A stretch of 60,000 nucleotides of DNA, from contig OU612066.1 in assembly GCA_914767715.1 (NCBI GenBank), positions 14,205,001 to 14,265,000 on the forward strand, read 5' to 3'. Under the pieces are notes generated by a model that saw only the letters and a program-made list of their open reading frames with translations, was not told the DNA's origin and searched no databases. The position numbers and the translations under genes were made by a program. The DNA is from Membranipora membranacea. Its lineage: Eukaryota; Bryozoa; Gymnolaemata; Cheilostomatida; Membraniporidae. Positions 11,293 to 22,100 of the stretch are shown piece after piece; within the stretch, counting starts at the first letter, position 1; every line of letters begins with the position of its first letter.

Positions 11293-12281
11293 CTACTGTA
11301 ACTACTCCTTGATGTAAGCAAACAGGATTGCTGCAGGCAGACTAGTGCTCCCTACTTATTCTGATTGCTTAATCTATTATTTTATTATACCAAAGAGTAA
11401 CTCCTTGATAATTATACTTACAACTATCTATCTTGTTGTTCTGAACACACACACATGTCATTTATTGGATGGTATTCAATTTAATTGGACATTGGTATGT
11501 ATGCATGCATGATTTGTAACCACTCTATGGTTTAGACCAAATTAAGTGAGTCATCAAATTGACAGTTACTGTGTATGCTGGGTAGACCAGGGAGATTTGG
11601 AAGGAGCCTGCCAAGGCTAGTGACTGTGCCATATGCTAACCAGCGATTTAAAATTGTTGTGTGTATGACATTATAAATTAAAACAGGGAATAATTATTAT
11701 ACTACCATTTAGATTTAACAGCTAAGCTTAGGCACAGTGGGCTTCCTATGAAAAGTGGTCAGAAACCAGGGCCATTGAGATTCTCCCCCTTCCTCCAGCA
11801 TGCATCGTTAGCTTGCAAACAATATTCATGTCAAAGAGAGGAACAGGCGCAGCTACAACAAGGTTAATGTCATGGAGTGTCATAAATTCAGCCTAAACAA
11901 AGCAAAAAGCCACAGTTGAGAAATTCTGTCGGTATATTAGTAATTATTATGTGAGCTACCCTGAATGTATTTGATATTGCGAAGTCAGATATTGCCACCA
12001 CACCTCCCCATCTATATTCTGGAAACCCCCAATCCAGTCCAGATCTGTACTGGCAGCAGCAGTCAATTTTATGAGCAAATCATAGCTGAGGGTTTGTTGG
12101 TGCATCTCATGTTGCGTGCTAAAAACATATTTCAGGTATTAAGACCCATAATACACTCATGCTACCTATCGAAGTGTGATGGGTGTTGCAAAATGAGTAG
12201 CAGGAGCTGCATGTGATATGCCTTACATCACTCATTCGGTCCGGGGCCCACTACAGCACCCACAACAATGCCTTGAGTGCC

Positions 12282-12363
12282 GTAGGACGTGTCCCAATCA
12301 GCACTTGTCATACGTCTTACAATATGTAAGACGCGTGGAGAGTGCTGATTGGACACGTCGTAC
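12282..12363. repeat. Imperfect hairpin, about 38-bp arms
   Basis: gtaggacgtgtcccaatcag on the left pairs with ctgattggacacgtcgtac on the right; the central part tacgtcttac/gtaagacgcg also pairs with mismatches. It is the right end of the block shared with 19355-19620. Confidence 0.75.
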
Positions 12364-12599
12364 AACAACCACATTTTTGTTTCATTTGTCAATCGAAACC
12401 GAAATGGGACTTTTGAGATAAAGCTTGTTGTTGTTGGAATAATTGATATTTGAGGCTAGTGTCGGCGAATCAGACCTAGCAACTAGCAACCACCAATCTA
12501 AAAAGATGTTGTGTCTCTTGAAATTTTTACAGTATTTATATTTACAATAATACTAAAATTGAGCAGACTTTTGATATATAAGTAGAGTCACTCTTTTAG

Positions 12600-12860
12600 T
12601 TTAACAAAAATCGCAAGGTTCGGTCACTCACAACACTCCAAAGAATGGGTTGCAACTTAGTGGGTAGGCCTACCTTAAGGACAAGGCCGCATTGTGTGCT
12701 CCAATTTGCTCTTAGTTTGTAGGCAGGTCGGAACACACCTGTGGGTCCAACAAGTCCCAGTAGTCGGTCAACTGCAGTGAGATACCAACACACAACCTTC
12801 AACACTTGCATGCTGAAGACCGGCGCTCTAACCAACTGAGTCACCTCCTACTCCTACTGT
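12600..12860 (-). mobile_element. tRNA-derived SINE (minus strand)
   Basis: Reading the minus strand from about 12860, the head has a pol III A-box-like segment (GACTCAGTTGGTTAGAGCGC) followed by CGGTCTTCAGCATGCAAG and GAAGGTTGTGTGTTGGTATC, a decayed B box. The same head occurs at 56215, 40182 and 37430. The left limit of the body is uncertain. Confidence 0.65.
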
Positions 12861-12928
12861 AATCTGACGCGTATCTATGGTGATATAATGGTCGGTTCTT
12901 TTTCTTTAATCTTGTTGCAGATCTTAAT

Positions 12929-15900
12929 ATGGAAGCATCGGAGTCTAAGGAAGCAATCTTCCTTGAGTGTACTCTCTGTTTTGAAAATGATGACCTTAAG
13001 AGACTTCCATGTAATCCTGGACACATATACTGCGTAACATGTCTGACCAAAGATTCAGAGGTTACCAAAATCATCAAATGTCCTCTCTGCAGGTAATTTC
13101 TCCAAGAAGTATTGGATACAGTTTACATTTGTTATTCTTGTTTTCAAAGCATCTACCGAAGTCAGTGAACGCAATTTTTTTCGAACTGCCTTTCTGCATT
13201 AAACTAAGTTATTTTTATTTATCAGCTGTCGAATTCATTGACTATTAGATTACGTATAATCAGAATTGCATTCTGGTATCTGTCAACAAAGTACCATCGG
13301 TATGTGAGGTGCTAATGTATTAATTCATCTACATCTTTCTGTTCTCAGGACTGTATTTGATGAGGAAATTGATGAGATCCCATCAGCAGGTGCTCCACTA
13401 GACAAGTTTCTGTGCTGTGATGTTTGTATGAGAAAAGATGACAGGAGAAGACTGGCTCAGATTTACTGTGTCATCTGTTCAAAAAAGTTCTGTACTCCTC
13501 ATGAAAAGGTAAATTGTATTGTCATGGACAGAATACTCTCCAGAACTTATAAACATTAACATTGCCCGAACAAGGATCTTTTGATTATTTAATTTAAGAC
13601 ATTAACATTGATTGCTTGTAATTGAGTATCAATCATTGAGTTTTGTATGTCAACAATAACTATATATGACATATCAAATCAAATTGTGTGAAATATGCTG
13701 GGGAAATAAGTATGGAGACATTTGAGAGCCTCTGCATACTAGCGGTTGTTACTGCATGTATCCCTACTACTATCTGCAGTCTGAGCGTAATCTTCTCTAT
13801 GATAATAAGCAGAAAGTGCTCAATTTCTAAATGCAAAATGCTAAATATTGGTACATCATTTCATCAAGAGCTTGAGTATGTCTTTTTCTCATGCTGATTT
13901 TTACTCTGTGGCTATTGATTATGAGGTTGAATTGGTTGAAATGATTTCCATAAGATTAGTTGACCCTGACTCTCTTTGGTTTCCTTCTCTTGTGGTTTAT
14001 TATGTTCCCATGCTTTTGCTAACAGGTAGTGTGTTCAAAGAGCCAACAGATTTATCTCAGCATCAATATGTGTTTTTGTTTTTTCTGTAGAGCCACAACG
14101 ATGCACTTGATGACCACATGCGTATCAGAATGGATGAGTATAAGAGAGATTACAGAAAGATGGAGACGAGATACTGTGAGAAACATCCAAAGAAAGTCTA
14201 TTCTATAACTTGTGGGAAATGTGCCAAAGTGATGTGTGCTGATTGTGTAGATGAGATGGTTCCCTGTCTCCCCGGTCAGTATGATTATCTTCTTTATTTA
14301 TGTGGATAGTACAACAAGAGATAATAATTTAATTTATTAAGGAAAAATCCAATTGTGCCGATGACAGGCTTGGGTACCCTGGTGAAGTGAGATAGTCTAT
14401 AGAATACAGTGTGGATTATCCCCTGAAAGCTAGAGTTGCACATGTACTGGCTTGACCCAGCGCACACTAAGGTGGGAGGGCAGTCGTGCAGCCCTTGTTA
14501 GAGATACCTTGCATAGTCTCCTTTTCCAACAGGCACCTGTTGTGCAGCCTTATTTTACTGCATATGATGACCATCTCACCATCTCACTCTAGCTATCTTT
14601 GTTTACTTAATTGAAGTAAGAATTAGGGGAATAAGAGATTTAGAGATTTTTCATGTCTCATTATTATCCACCAAGATAAATATTTATTTCCATTTGCTTT
14701 CACAGTCTAGGTTCATGGTATCAACCATAGTATTATGAAGTAAATCTAATTCAATCCATAGAAAATATGGGAATCGAGCATAGAAACACCATTAATTATA
14801 CATGATGTTTGTTGTATTCTTTCAGGGAGCAACCATGAACTGACATCGATAACCAAATTAGTAGCTAAGGTGACAGATACAGTCAATGAGAAGAAAGTTT
14901 GGATATTCGACAAAGAGGAGCACCTCATAGGAATGTCTAAACAGCTGACAGCTGTCATATCAGACTGGGATACAGAGACTCAACAAATGATAGAGAAACT
15001 ACATAAAGCCAGAGATGAACAGGTCAGTGAAGTAACTGACCACTGTACTTACCTTGTCACCAATAATATCACTGGACTGTTACGGTGTTCCATTGCAACA
15101 GATTATAACACCTACTGATTGTAGAAAATACAGTGTGCTCAAATTAAATTCCACTTTCAGATAATAAAGTTTAACTTGGCAAAATTGACTGTTGTTGTTT
15201 GTTTTTGTTGTTAGTAACTTGTAACTTTGCATCGCCATGATTACATATATTTGCCTTGGTGTGAGGTGCATCATGGAATTCTTGACAAACTCCCAAATTC
15301 CCTGGGTGCATAATGTTGGTGACCACCTAACTGAGAGTTGTCCCCAACATGGCCAAGCAGGAACATCTCTTTTTGTTGCAACTCCTTGGTACAGTAGTCG
15401 AGTAATTCAGTTGAAGTCGGAAATTATTGCATATAGACAGTTTTCTGAGCTCTGATTTAGGCCTCTATTCGGAGTTGTCCTCTCTCCAGTTTGGTACTTT
15501 TAACCCACGCAACATAGGAAAAACGTGCTGAAAAGAGGGTTATCTTGAAATCCGCTTATAGTAGGATAAAAAGGATTTTTGATTCAGAATCTGCACCATT
15601 GAAAACTGATAGGGACATAGTTTGGGAAATATTTTTGGTATTCGGTTAGTCAATTATGTCAATTTCTGCCAGTTTTGCGTACCATTTGGCAGAATTTTTC
15701 TTGAATTTCGTCACTAAAATAAAGATTTAACAACATTCAAGCCTCCAATGATTTGGAAACCCTGTCTCAGAGGGTTTTCAATGGTGCGGATTCTGAATCA
15801 AAATCAATTTTATCCTAACATAAGCGGTTTTCAAGAAAACCCTCTTTCAGCACGTATTTCCTATGCAGCGTGGGTTAAAAGTACCAAACTGGAGAGAGGA

Positions 15901-18068
15901 CAACTCCGAATTGAGGCATAAATCGGAGCTCAGAAAACTGTCTATTAGAATGAATGGTCGGAACGCATTAGAAGTTGTCATTGACTAACTATAAACTTAT
16001 ACATTGTAGGTTGCAGAGCTGTTGAAAAGATATTCTGAGTTAGAGATAGAGTTAGAGAGCTGGTTGAATTGAGAAATATATCCAAAACTGAAGTGACAAG
16101 TTTTCTGGATGATGAGATTGGGAGTCTCTTAGATAAGCTCAGCAGACAAGTGGCTAGAATAGATAAAAAGCTTTACACCTATCATGAGGTAAGTGATAAA
16201 AAAATGTGTATTTAGCTCAAGCATGATCACATGGGCTAACGCCATATTTAACATGAAACTAAATTCAAAGTTCTAGCTGGCATATTTTCCGTTATATTTT
16301 TATATTTCCTTTTTAGGAACACATGTACGGCTGCTATGATGTTGGTTTATCTTTTTACCAGACTAAATCCACCTGTAACCTTTGCAGACTGGACTCACTG
16401 TTTAGTTCCGAGGATCATTTTTAATTCCGATAAACTATTTTTAGAAACTCAATTTATCCCTACAGGTAGATGTAGCCGTTGGTTACCAGGAGACTGAATC
16501 TCTAGTAAATGAACTGATGAAGATGAAGATTCCAAAGTATCAACCTTCGTCTAATTGTGTAGAGGTCATTTATAAAGGTAGGACTTAGGCCCTACTTGAT
16601 AAGCTAGAAGTATTTTAATCATGTGCACTATTTTTGCTAACTCTAACTCTAACTAGCTTAATACCAGAGTTGATTTATCCTAATTGCTGATATGGCAGTA
16701 AAGCAAGCAAGTTTCTTAATTACTACTTACTTACTTTCTTACCTATCATCATATTCATGAAAATTGAATTATATCAGCATACCCTAACAAAAAAAGCAAG
16801 CTCGCTTTATTCTCTCTGTAATTCTCTTTGCAAAGAATAATGATTTCTGAATTACACGCTGCTCATTGGAACTATGTTTGTAGTTAATATTCTGCAGTTC
16901 TCCTAATCCTATCAAAACACCTCTTGTAAATTTGCAGATTTTGTGGATATTCAACCTGCAATAGATATCTCACCTTCTACAAAGCAACTCATCGATGTCT
17001 ATACATCTGTCCAACTCAACCCTCCTAAGTCTATGAAACTAATAAAAACTATAAAACTACCAAGCACAGCCTATGCCGTTGCTAAATGTGGTAATGCAAC
17101 ATTGGCTGGACTTGAGACTGGTAGTATCCTAAAGGTTTTAGTACGATCCGATCCACAGTCTGTCCTTGCAAAATCTGGCTCAATTGTGTCCAGTATTCAA
17201 GTCTATAATAATGAGATATATGTGTTCTCTGAGTATACTGGAAAAGTAACAGTATATGACCTCTCAGGAAATGTTAGGAGGTCATGGGTCCACAAAAGTA
17301 GCGGTGGTCACCATAACAAGCTTAGAGTCGTAAACAACAAAGTTATTGTACCAAATAGATGTAAGCGGTCTCTCACAGTATACTCAATCCAGGGTCAGCT
17401 CATTAAACAGGTTGTGTGTCCAGATATATCCAATGGCCCAAAGACATTATCTATATGTGGGGACGACTCTGTTATTGTATCTGATTGTGACACAAGCAGT
17501 GTACTCAGAGTGAACATAGACAGTGGAGAGGTGATGTGGACATCTAAACATGTGACCAACCCACAGGGAGTCGTCTGCTACAAGGATAGATACGTACTCA
17601 TCACTAACCATAACTCTGAAACAAAGATATGCATACTGGATATTGATACTGGTAATTATTTGGTGATATCAAGATTTTTTGGTGATTGTCTGTCATTTAA
17701 TATAGTAGAAAATTTGAGGGTTGCAAACAGGTCACAGTCACACCTACCGAGACATAGCTAGACTATGGTGTAGGGGAAATAACTCTGCTAAGATCAATGT
17801 TCTCTCTTTTAATGTGGTATGTGAAATTAACCAATGGTTATGGTTTGCACATTAGATTTACTATAGACTATGGTATTTGGTACATGCAGCGACTTGTTCT
17901 ACCCAGTGCATTTACTCTGTTTCTTTTTAAGGAGATTATATAGGTCAGCTCTGTGGAGCCAAAGGAACACCCTCTCAGCACCGGGATCTTGACATCGATG
18001 GTGACATGCTTATCGTCCCTAAAAGCGACCCTGTGGTATTACAGTATTATCAGCTCATCACTGAGTAA
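12929..18068 (+). pseudogene. TRIM-like RING/B-box/coiled-coil/beta-propeller gene, copy A, frameshifted
   Basis: Exons: 12929-13092, 13349-13508, 14091-14274, 14826-15022, 16010-16188, 16466-16577, 16938-17651, 17932-18068. All have GT-AG borders and match copy B exon for exon. The RING begins ECTLCFENDDLKRLPC and is C3HC4; two B-box-like zinc knuckles follow (exons 2 and 3), then coiled coil (exons 4-6) and a beta-propeller-type C terminus (exons 7-8). Exon 5 is 179 nt against 171 in copy B: a net 8-nt insertion within the repeated gttagagatagagttagag stretch shifts the frame and meets TGA at once. All other exons are open and conserved, so inactivation is recent, or an in-exon acceptor (for example before ctggttgaattg) rescues it, or it is an assembly or allelic indel. 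A 5' UTR intron is suggested by cttgttgcag at 12911-12920. Confidence 0.8.
15433..15945. mobile_element. 513-bp foldback element, copy 1 (intron 4 of TRIM-like copy A)
   Basis: The ends atagacagttttctgagctc and gagctcagaaaactgtctat are inverted repeats, and the two halves pair along most of their length (for example ccagtttggtacttttaacc and its complement, and the tttgattc / gaatcaaa region). A 514-bp sister copy lies in the intron of the sulfotransferase gene at 48.2-50.6 kb. No ORF; a non-autonomous DNA element. Confidence 0.9.
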
Positions 18069-18537
18069 GGCAATTATTCCACAATATTTGTTACATCCCA
18101 TTACCAGTCTATTAGCTATAGCCCGGACATTCAGACAAAACATTTATGCACAATTTTGCTAGTCAGGTAGCGGACTGCCTCTTACTACGTTCATATATAC
18201 CAGATTTTTCCAAATTTTTATTTTTCATCTGATGGATATTTGGATTGTTTAATAAATTTGTCCCAGAATGGGACCATATTATCTTTTTTTGTGAGAGGGT
18301 ATATTACCTAGAAAATAACAATGACGCCGTACGTGCGATTTGAGAACTATGTACAAAGTTGCTAGCAAGGCCAGCATAAAAAGTGTTTTTATTAAGTGAG
18401 GTACTTTGTGTATTTAATACTTCATAACCAACTTGAATGTTATTTCAATTTTGTTTGTAGTGTCTCTGCTTATGCCTACCCATCCTGTTTGGTAGTATTT
18501 ATTCAGAGCTTGATAAGTTTTTTTGCGATATAATTTA

Positions 18538-18700
18538 GGAGTTGCCTCTTCAATAGTTGTGGACAGGCAACTCATTTTTCACTCGTTGCTACGCTTTATC
18601 TCATTTCATCCAACCACAGACCTCTTTATAAAACCAAATCACAGTGATTCATGTTTTCAAATTTATTTACTCACAAAAATTAATTTTGCAAAAATTGAGT
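18538..18700. repeat. Dispersed repeat, copy 2 (pairs with 10978-11160)
   Basis: aggagttgcctcttcaatag through aaccacagacctctttataa and catgttttcaaatttattta aligns with the block before copy A. This copy lacks the 94-bp palindrome. Confidence 0.65.
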
Positions 18701-19354
18701 TTCCTTGTTAGGAGCTGAATGAATCAAGAGACAATATCAGAAAGCTTAGCAAATGTAATCAAGGAGTGGTACTGGTATTATGTTATATAATACTCAAGTG
18801 TCTCCAGGTTAGATACTGGTGCAGCCTTTCTATATATTGCATCATATTAACTTGGTATGATACAATGAATAACAGAATGTACTAACTTACTATGACATGA
18901 TGAGTAATTGTATTATTTTGAGTTCAGTGGATGCAATATATTGACAACATTACTGATTACTGATATATTTACAAATTGTAGTATTTAGTTTCAATGGGAA
19001 ATCTGAGATTTACAGGTTTGAAACATGTAAATCTTGGATTTCTAGGCCTTTAGTGCCTATGACATGTGGCTCAGGAGTGATCCCCAGACCCTCAACAATG
19101 TCTAGTGTTGAGTTGGCAGCTGTATGCTAAGTGCCTATATCACCAAAGAGTAAAAGACTTTTACTCCTTGATATTACCTTCTGTACGAGCCTAGAAGTTG
19201 ATTTCATAAACCCAAGCTTGTAAGGGCAGTATCGGTATCTCTGATAGGCCTTGGCTGTACTATGTAATGCCTATTGTTCTTGAGAGTTACATAGTCATCA
19301 GTATCGTTCATTATTAAAATATATTTACAAATAACACAGAAAAATTCCGGTTCT

Positions 19355-19620
19355 GTATGGGCAGTAGCCAGTTATATGAAAAAATCATAGTAGCGGGTTC
19401 GTTGGTGCAGCCCATAAGTGAGCTGTTAAGACTTATTTTAGGTAGGCTACTTAGTTCAATCAAACGGCACTCGGGACATGTCAAACTGTGTGGGAAATGT
19501 CCTACAGCGCTCGGCTGGGGCTCCTACAGCACCAACAACAATGCTGTTTAGGCCTTGACTGCTGTAAGTTTTGTTCCATACAGCACCTGTCACATGTCCC
19601 ACAACACCCAGTCAGAATAG
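19355..19620. repeat. Repeat block shared with about 12040-12300
   Basis: Shared words in order include gcag(c/t)...cagtt/tcaatttatga, aaatcatagt-g-gggtt-gttggtgca, ttaagac and gacatgtc...cctacagc. The match is degenerate but collinear. Confidence 0.55.
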
Positions 19621-19687
19621 CATAAATTTTGTAATGATACTATCTTATTCCTTATCCGTGTCACCTGACGGTCCTAACTCTCTCCTG

Positions 19688-19750
19688 GAATCTGGAGTTA
19701 CAAGCAGCATGTCAATTGGCAAAGTATACATGCTTGTATCTCCAAATGCC
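19688..19750. mobile_element. Degraded foldback element of the ggcatctggag family
   Basis: ggaatctggagttacaagca and tgcttgtatctccaaatgcc are inverted repeats and match the arms of the palindrome at 6155-6237 except for substitutions. Confidence 0.7.
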
Positions 19751-21321
19751 TAGGGTCCTTGTTGTATTAAGACACTAAAAAGCCATCACATGATACTGTC
19801 TATATGTGACTCCGTTTTGTAACCAGTGGCATATACTAACCTACACAAGTCCAAAGATTTAGAATTCTAGAATGATTTCGAAATTAAATAAAGCAGTAAG
19901 ATCTAAATACCTCAATTAAAACTCACTACTGACTAAGCCCGGACTACAGTCACCTTAGCTTAGCTAGGCCTAAAGTCGGGTTATGCCACCACACCTCCCA
20001 CAATACCCTGCTGCCCTATGCGTAAGAGAAGAAGATGATTTGGGTACAGTATGCATATCAAGAGTAGTGGAAGAGAGCTGAGAGTAACAAATCCAAATCT
20101 TCTGTTGTCAATGACCTGGACTCTGGAGGCCTATTCTAGCTAGTGTGCTGGGTATTGTCAGGAGCATTTCCTAAACTACCATTTATAAGTATTATACAAG
20201 TATTTAGTGGCATATGTCAGCTCACCACCTTTTTGGTAAACTATTTATTGACTATTATTGACGGCACACTTACAAATTAAGTTAGTGTTTATTAACTGTG
20301 CATATGCTTAAGGCATGCTATTTTCAATGACCTATATGGACTTATGACAAGTATTTATAATCTTTGCTATTGTTATTCCATAGCTTACTCAGAGTTGTTT
20401 TATTTATTTAACCCCAATCTGCTGAGCAAGCAAAATGTTACACATTGTACCTTAATCTGCTGTGCAACGCAAGGTGTAACACAAAGAATGATAAACTAAA
20501 CATGACTAGTGAATTGTAATAATACGTTCAATAATATTTATCAGGGTAATGACCTTCCAATCAATGCTATTTCCCCCCTCCCCTTTTCTAACTGCCGCTC
20601 TATTCATATACAATTGTTAGATCTCACTATTTACATTACCACAATTAGCAGCACAAATTCAGACTGTGGTTATTTGGTTGTGACTATTAATCTGATCGTA
20701 GATGCCAACATTAATAAACCGACGGCAGTAGAATTATTGTTAATTAACATAACCTATACACATTAAAAACTTCAGAATTAGGAGTTCATTTATGTTTTTT
20801 TAGTTCTGTAATTATTTATTATTAGATAAATGACATACTTAGCGATGTTATGTACTAATTGATATTTATCATATGTTTAATAATTCATCTTGGGTTCATG
20901 AGTCATGCTTGTCAGCAAACTGGTCTTGTCTGGTGCTTGTCAACAAAAATCAGCAAACAGAAATTTTGGTGTGCCACCTCAGCATTATTGCAACGTGCCA
21001 ACCCTAGCAATCCTAACACTATATAAGGTAGGACCCACAGTAGTAATGTCGGTAGCATAAAACTTTGGTGGCAAGAGGTCAACAAAGTAGGAGTATCAAT
21101 ATTAGCATTAGTAGCACTTTGGCGGTAAGGATTCTTCAGAGAGTATCACTTTTGTTAGGTAAGGGTTGGTAAGAGTTTGTCAAGGAGAATCTAGGTTTCG
21201 GGAAGAAGACAATTAGCAAGAAGTTCACTATGGATAAAATAGAGACTTGAAGAGTTCACTCAGGAAGAAGTTAGGAGACACAGTGACAAGAGTTCACTAA
21301 CGAGAAACACAAACTTGAGAG

Positions 21322-21460
21322 GCCCACCTTACCAGCCTGACATTTTAAATCCCTTAGCGGGTATAGTATAGCATAGTATAATATAGTGGTAAGTATCGCG
21401 AAGACCAGGGTGCGATTCCACATCAAGGAACCACAAAATTTCAGGCTAGTAAGGTGGGCT
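21322..21460 (+). repeat. Hairpin enclosing a tRNA-Asp-like relic
   Basis: The arms gcccaccttaccagcctga (21322-21340) and tcaggctagtaaggtgggc (21441-21459) are inverted repeats with one mismatch. Between them, tatagtggtaagtatcgcga resembles the D-arm/A-box of tRNA-Asp or tRNA-Glu and ccagggtgcgattccaca a T-arm/B-box, but the anticodon arm is missing. It is not a functional tRNA; a SINE head or a tRNA pseudogene carried in a foldback element are both possible. Confidence 0.5.
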
Positions 21461-22100
21461 TTTGGTTTTACATCGCTAGTAAATACTCATTCAGTGTATG
21501 CTCAGTTTATAAACACTAAATAAATCTGTAATTGTGCTGTCAATTATAGTCATAAATAAATCAATAAATATATGTCCATAAAGGTTGCAAGCTTACATAT
21601 GCTATTAGATAGTTGTATATTAATTATAAATGGTATTTGTCAGGAGTTGGGAAAATTCTCCTGACAGTATGCCAACAGCCTCCTATAATGTGGCGACCTC
21701 AAGGAGATGTATCTTTGAATAAATGTCGGAAATTGTGTGGCAAATATTTTGCTTAATACTGGTTTAGGCATTTCATTGTTGAATGATGTTGTGCAATTCT
21801 TGAACAGGACTGGATTCCTCTGTTGGTTTGATTGTCAAACAAAACAAAAATCGGTCCTCTTAGATAGAGATGGTTGACGCTGGGATAGGGATGGAGAAAT
21901 AAGACAACTCAAACAATGATCCGGCAATGTTTTGGGTCTTGGGTAGTTTCCACAGGAAAGATCATTGTACTAGGTTTAAGCCGACATGTGATATATTAGT
22001 TGTAAAGGCACTCAGTTATCGGATCCGATATGTATCTTTGGTAATAATTTGGTCAGTTATTTATCTGTAATGTTGTTACAGGTGCAGGTCAAGGTAAATT

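Larger units (their letters stand above)
10284..12928. other. Spacer between HTATIP2-like and TRIM-like copy A
   Basis: No gene is supported. It contains a dispersed repeat (10978-11160) interrupted by a perfect palindrome, a second repeat block (about 12040-12300) with a hairpin, and a SINE (about 12600-12860). The two repeat blocks recur in the same order before TRIM-like copy B. Confidence 0.6.
18069..22100. other. Spacer between the TRIM-like copies
   Basis: No gene supported. Repeat blocks at 18538-18700 and 19355-19620 echo those before copy A; a foldback relic lies at 19688-19750 and a tRNA-like hairpin region at 21322-21460. The rest is AT-rich. TATA-like ctatataagg near 21020 has no coding sequence attached that I can find. 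Confidence 0.55.

Noticed and set aside
18993-19032. Small hairpin gaaatctgagatttac / gtaaatcttggatttc
   Set aside because: Short and imperfect; likely chance in AT-rich DNA.
20870-21545. Solo LTR (TATA-like ctatataagg near 21020 and aataaa near 21520)
   Set aside because: No TG...CA ends, target duplication, primer-binding site or second copy could be found by eye.
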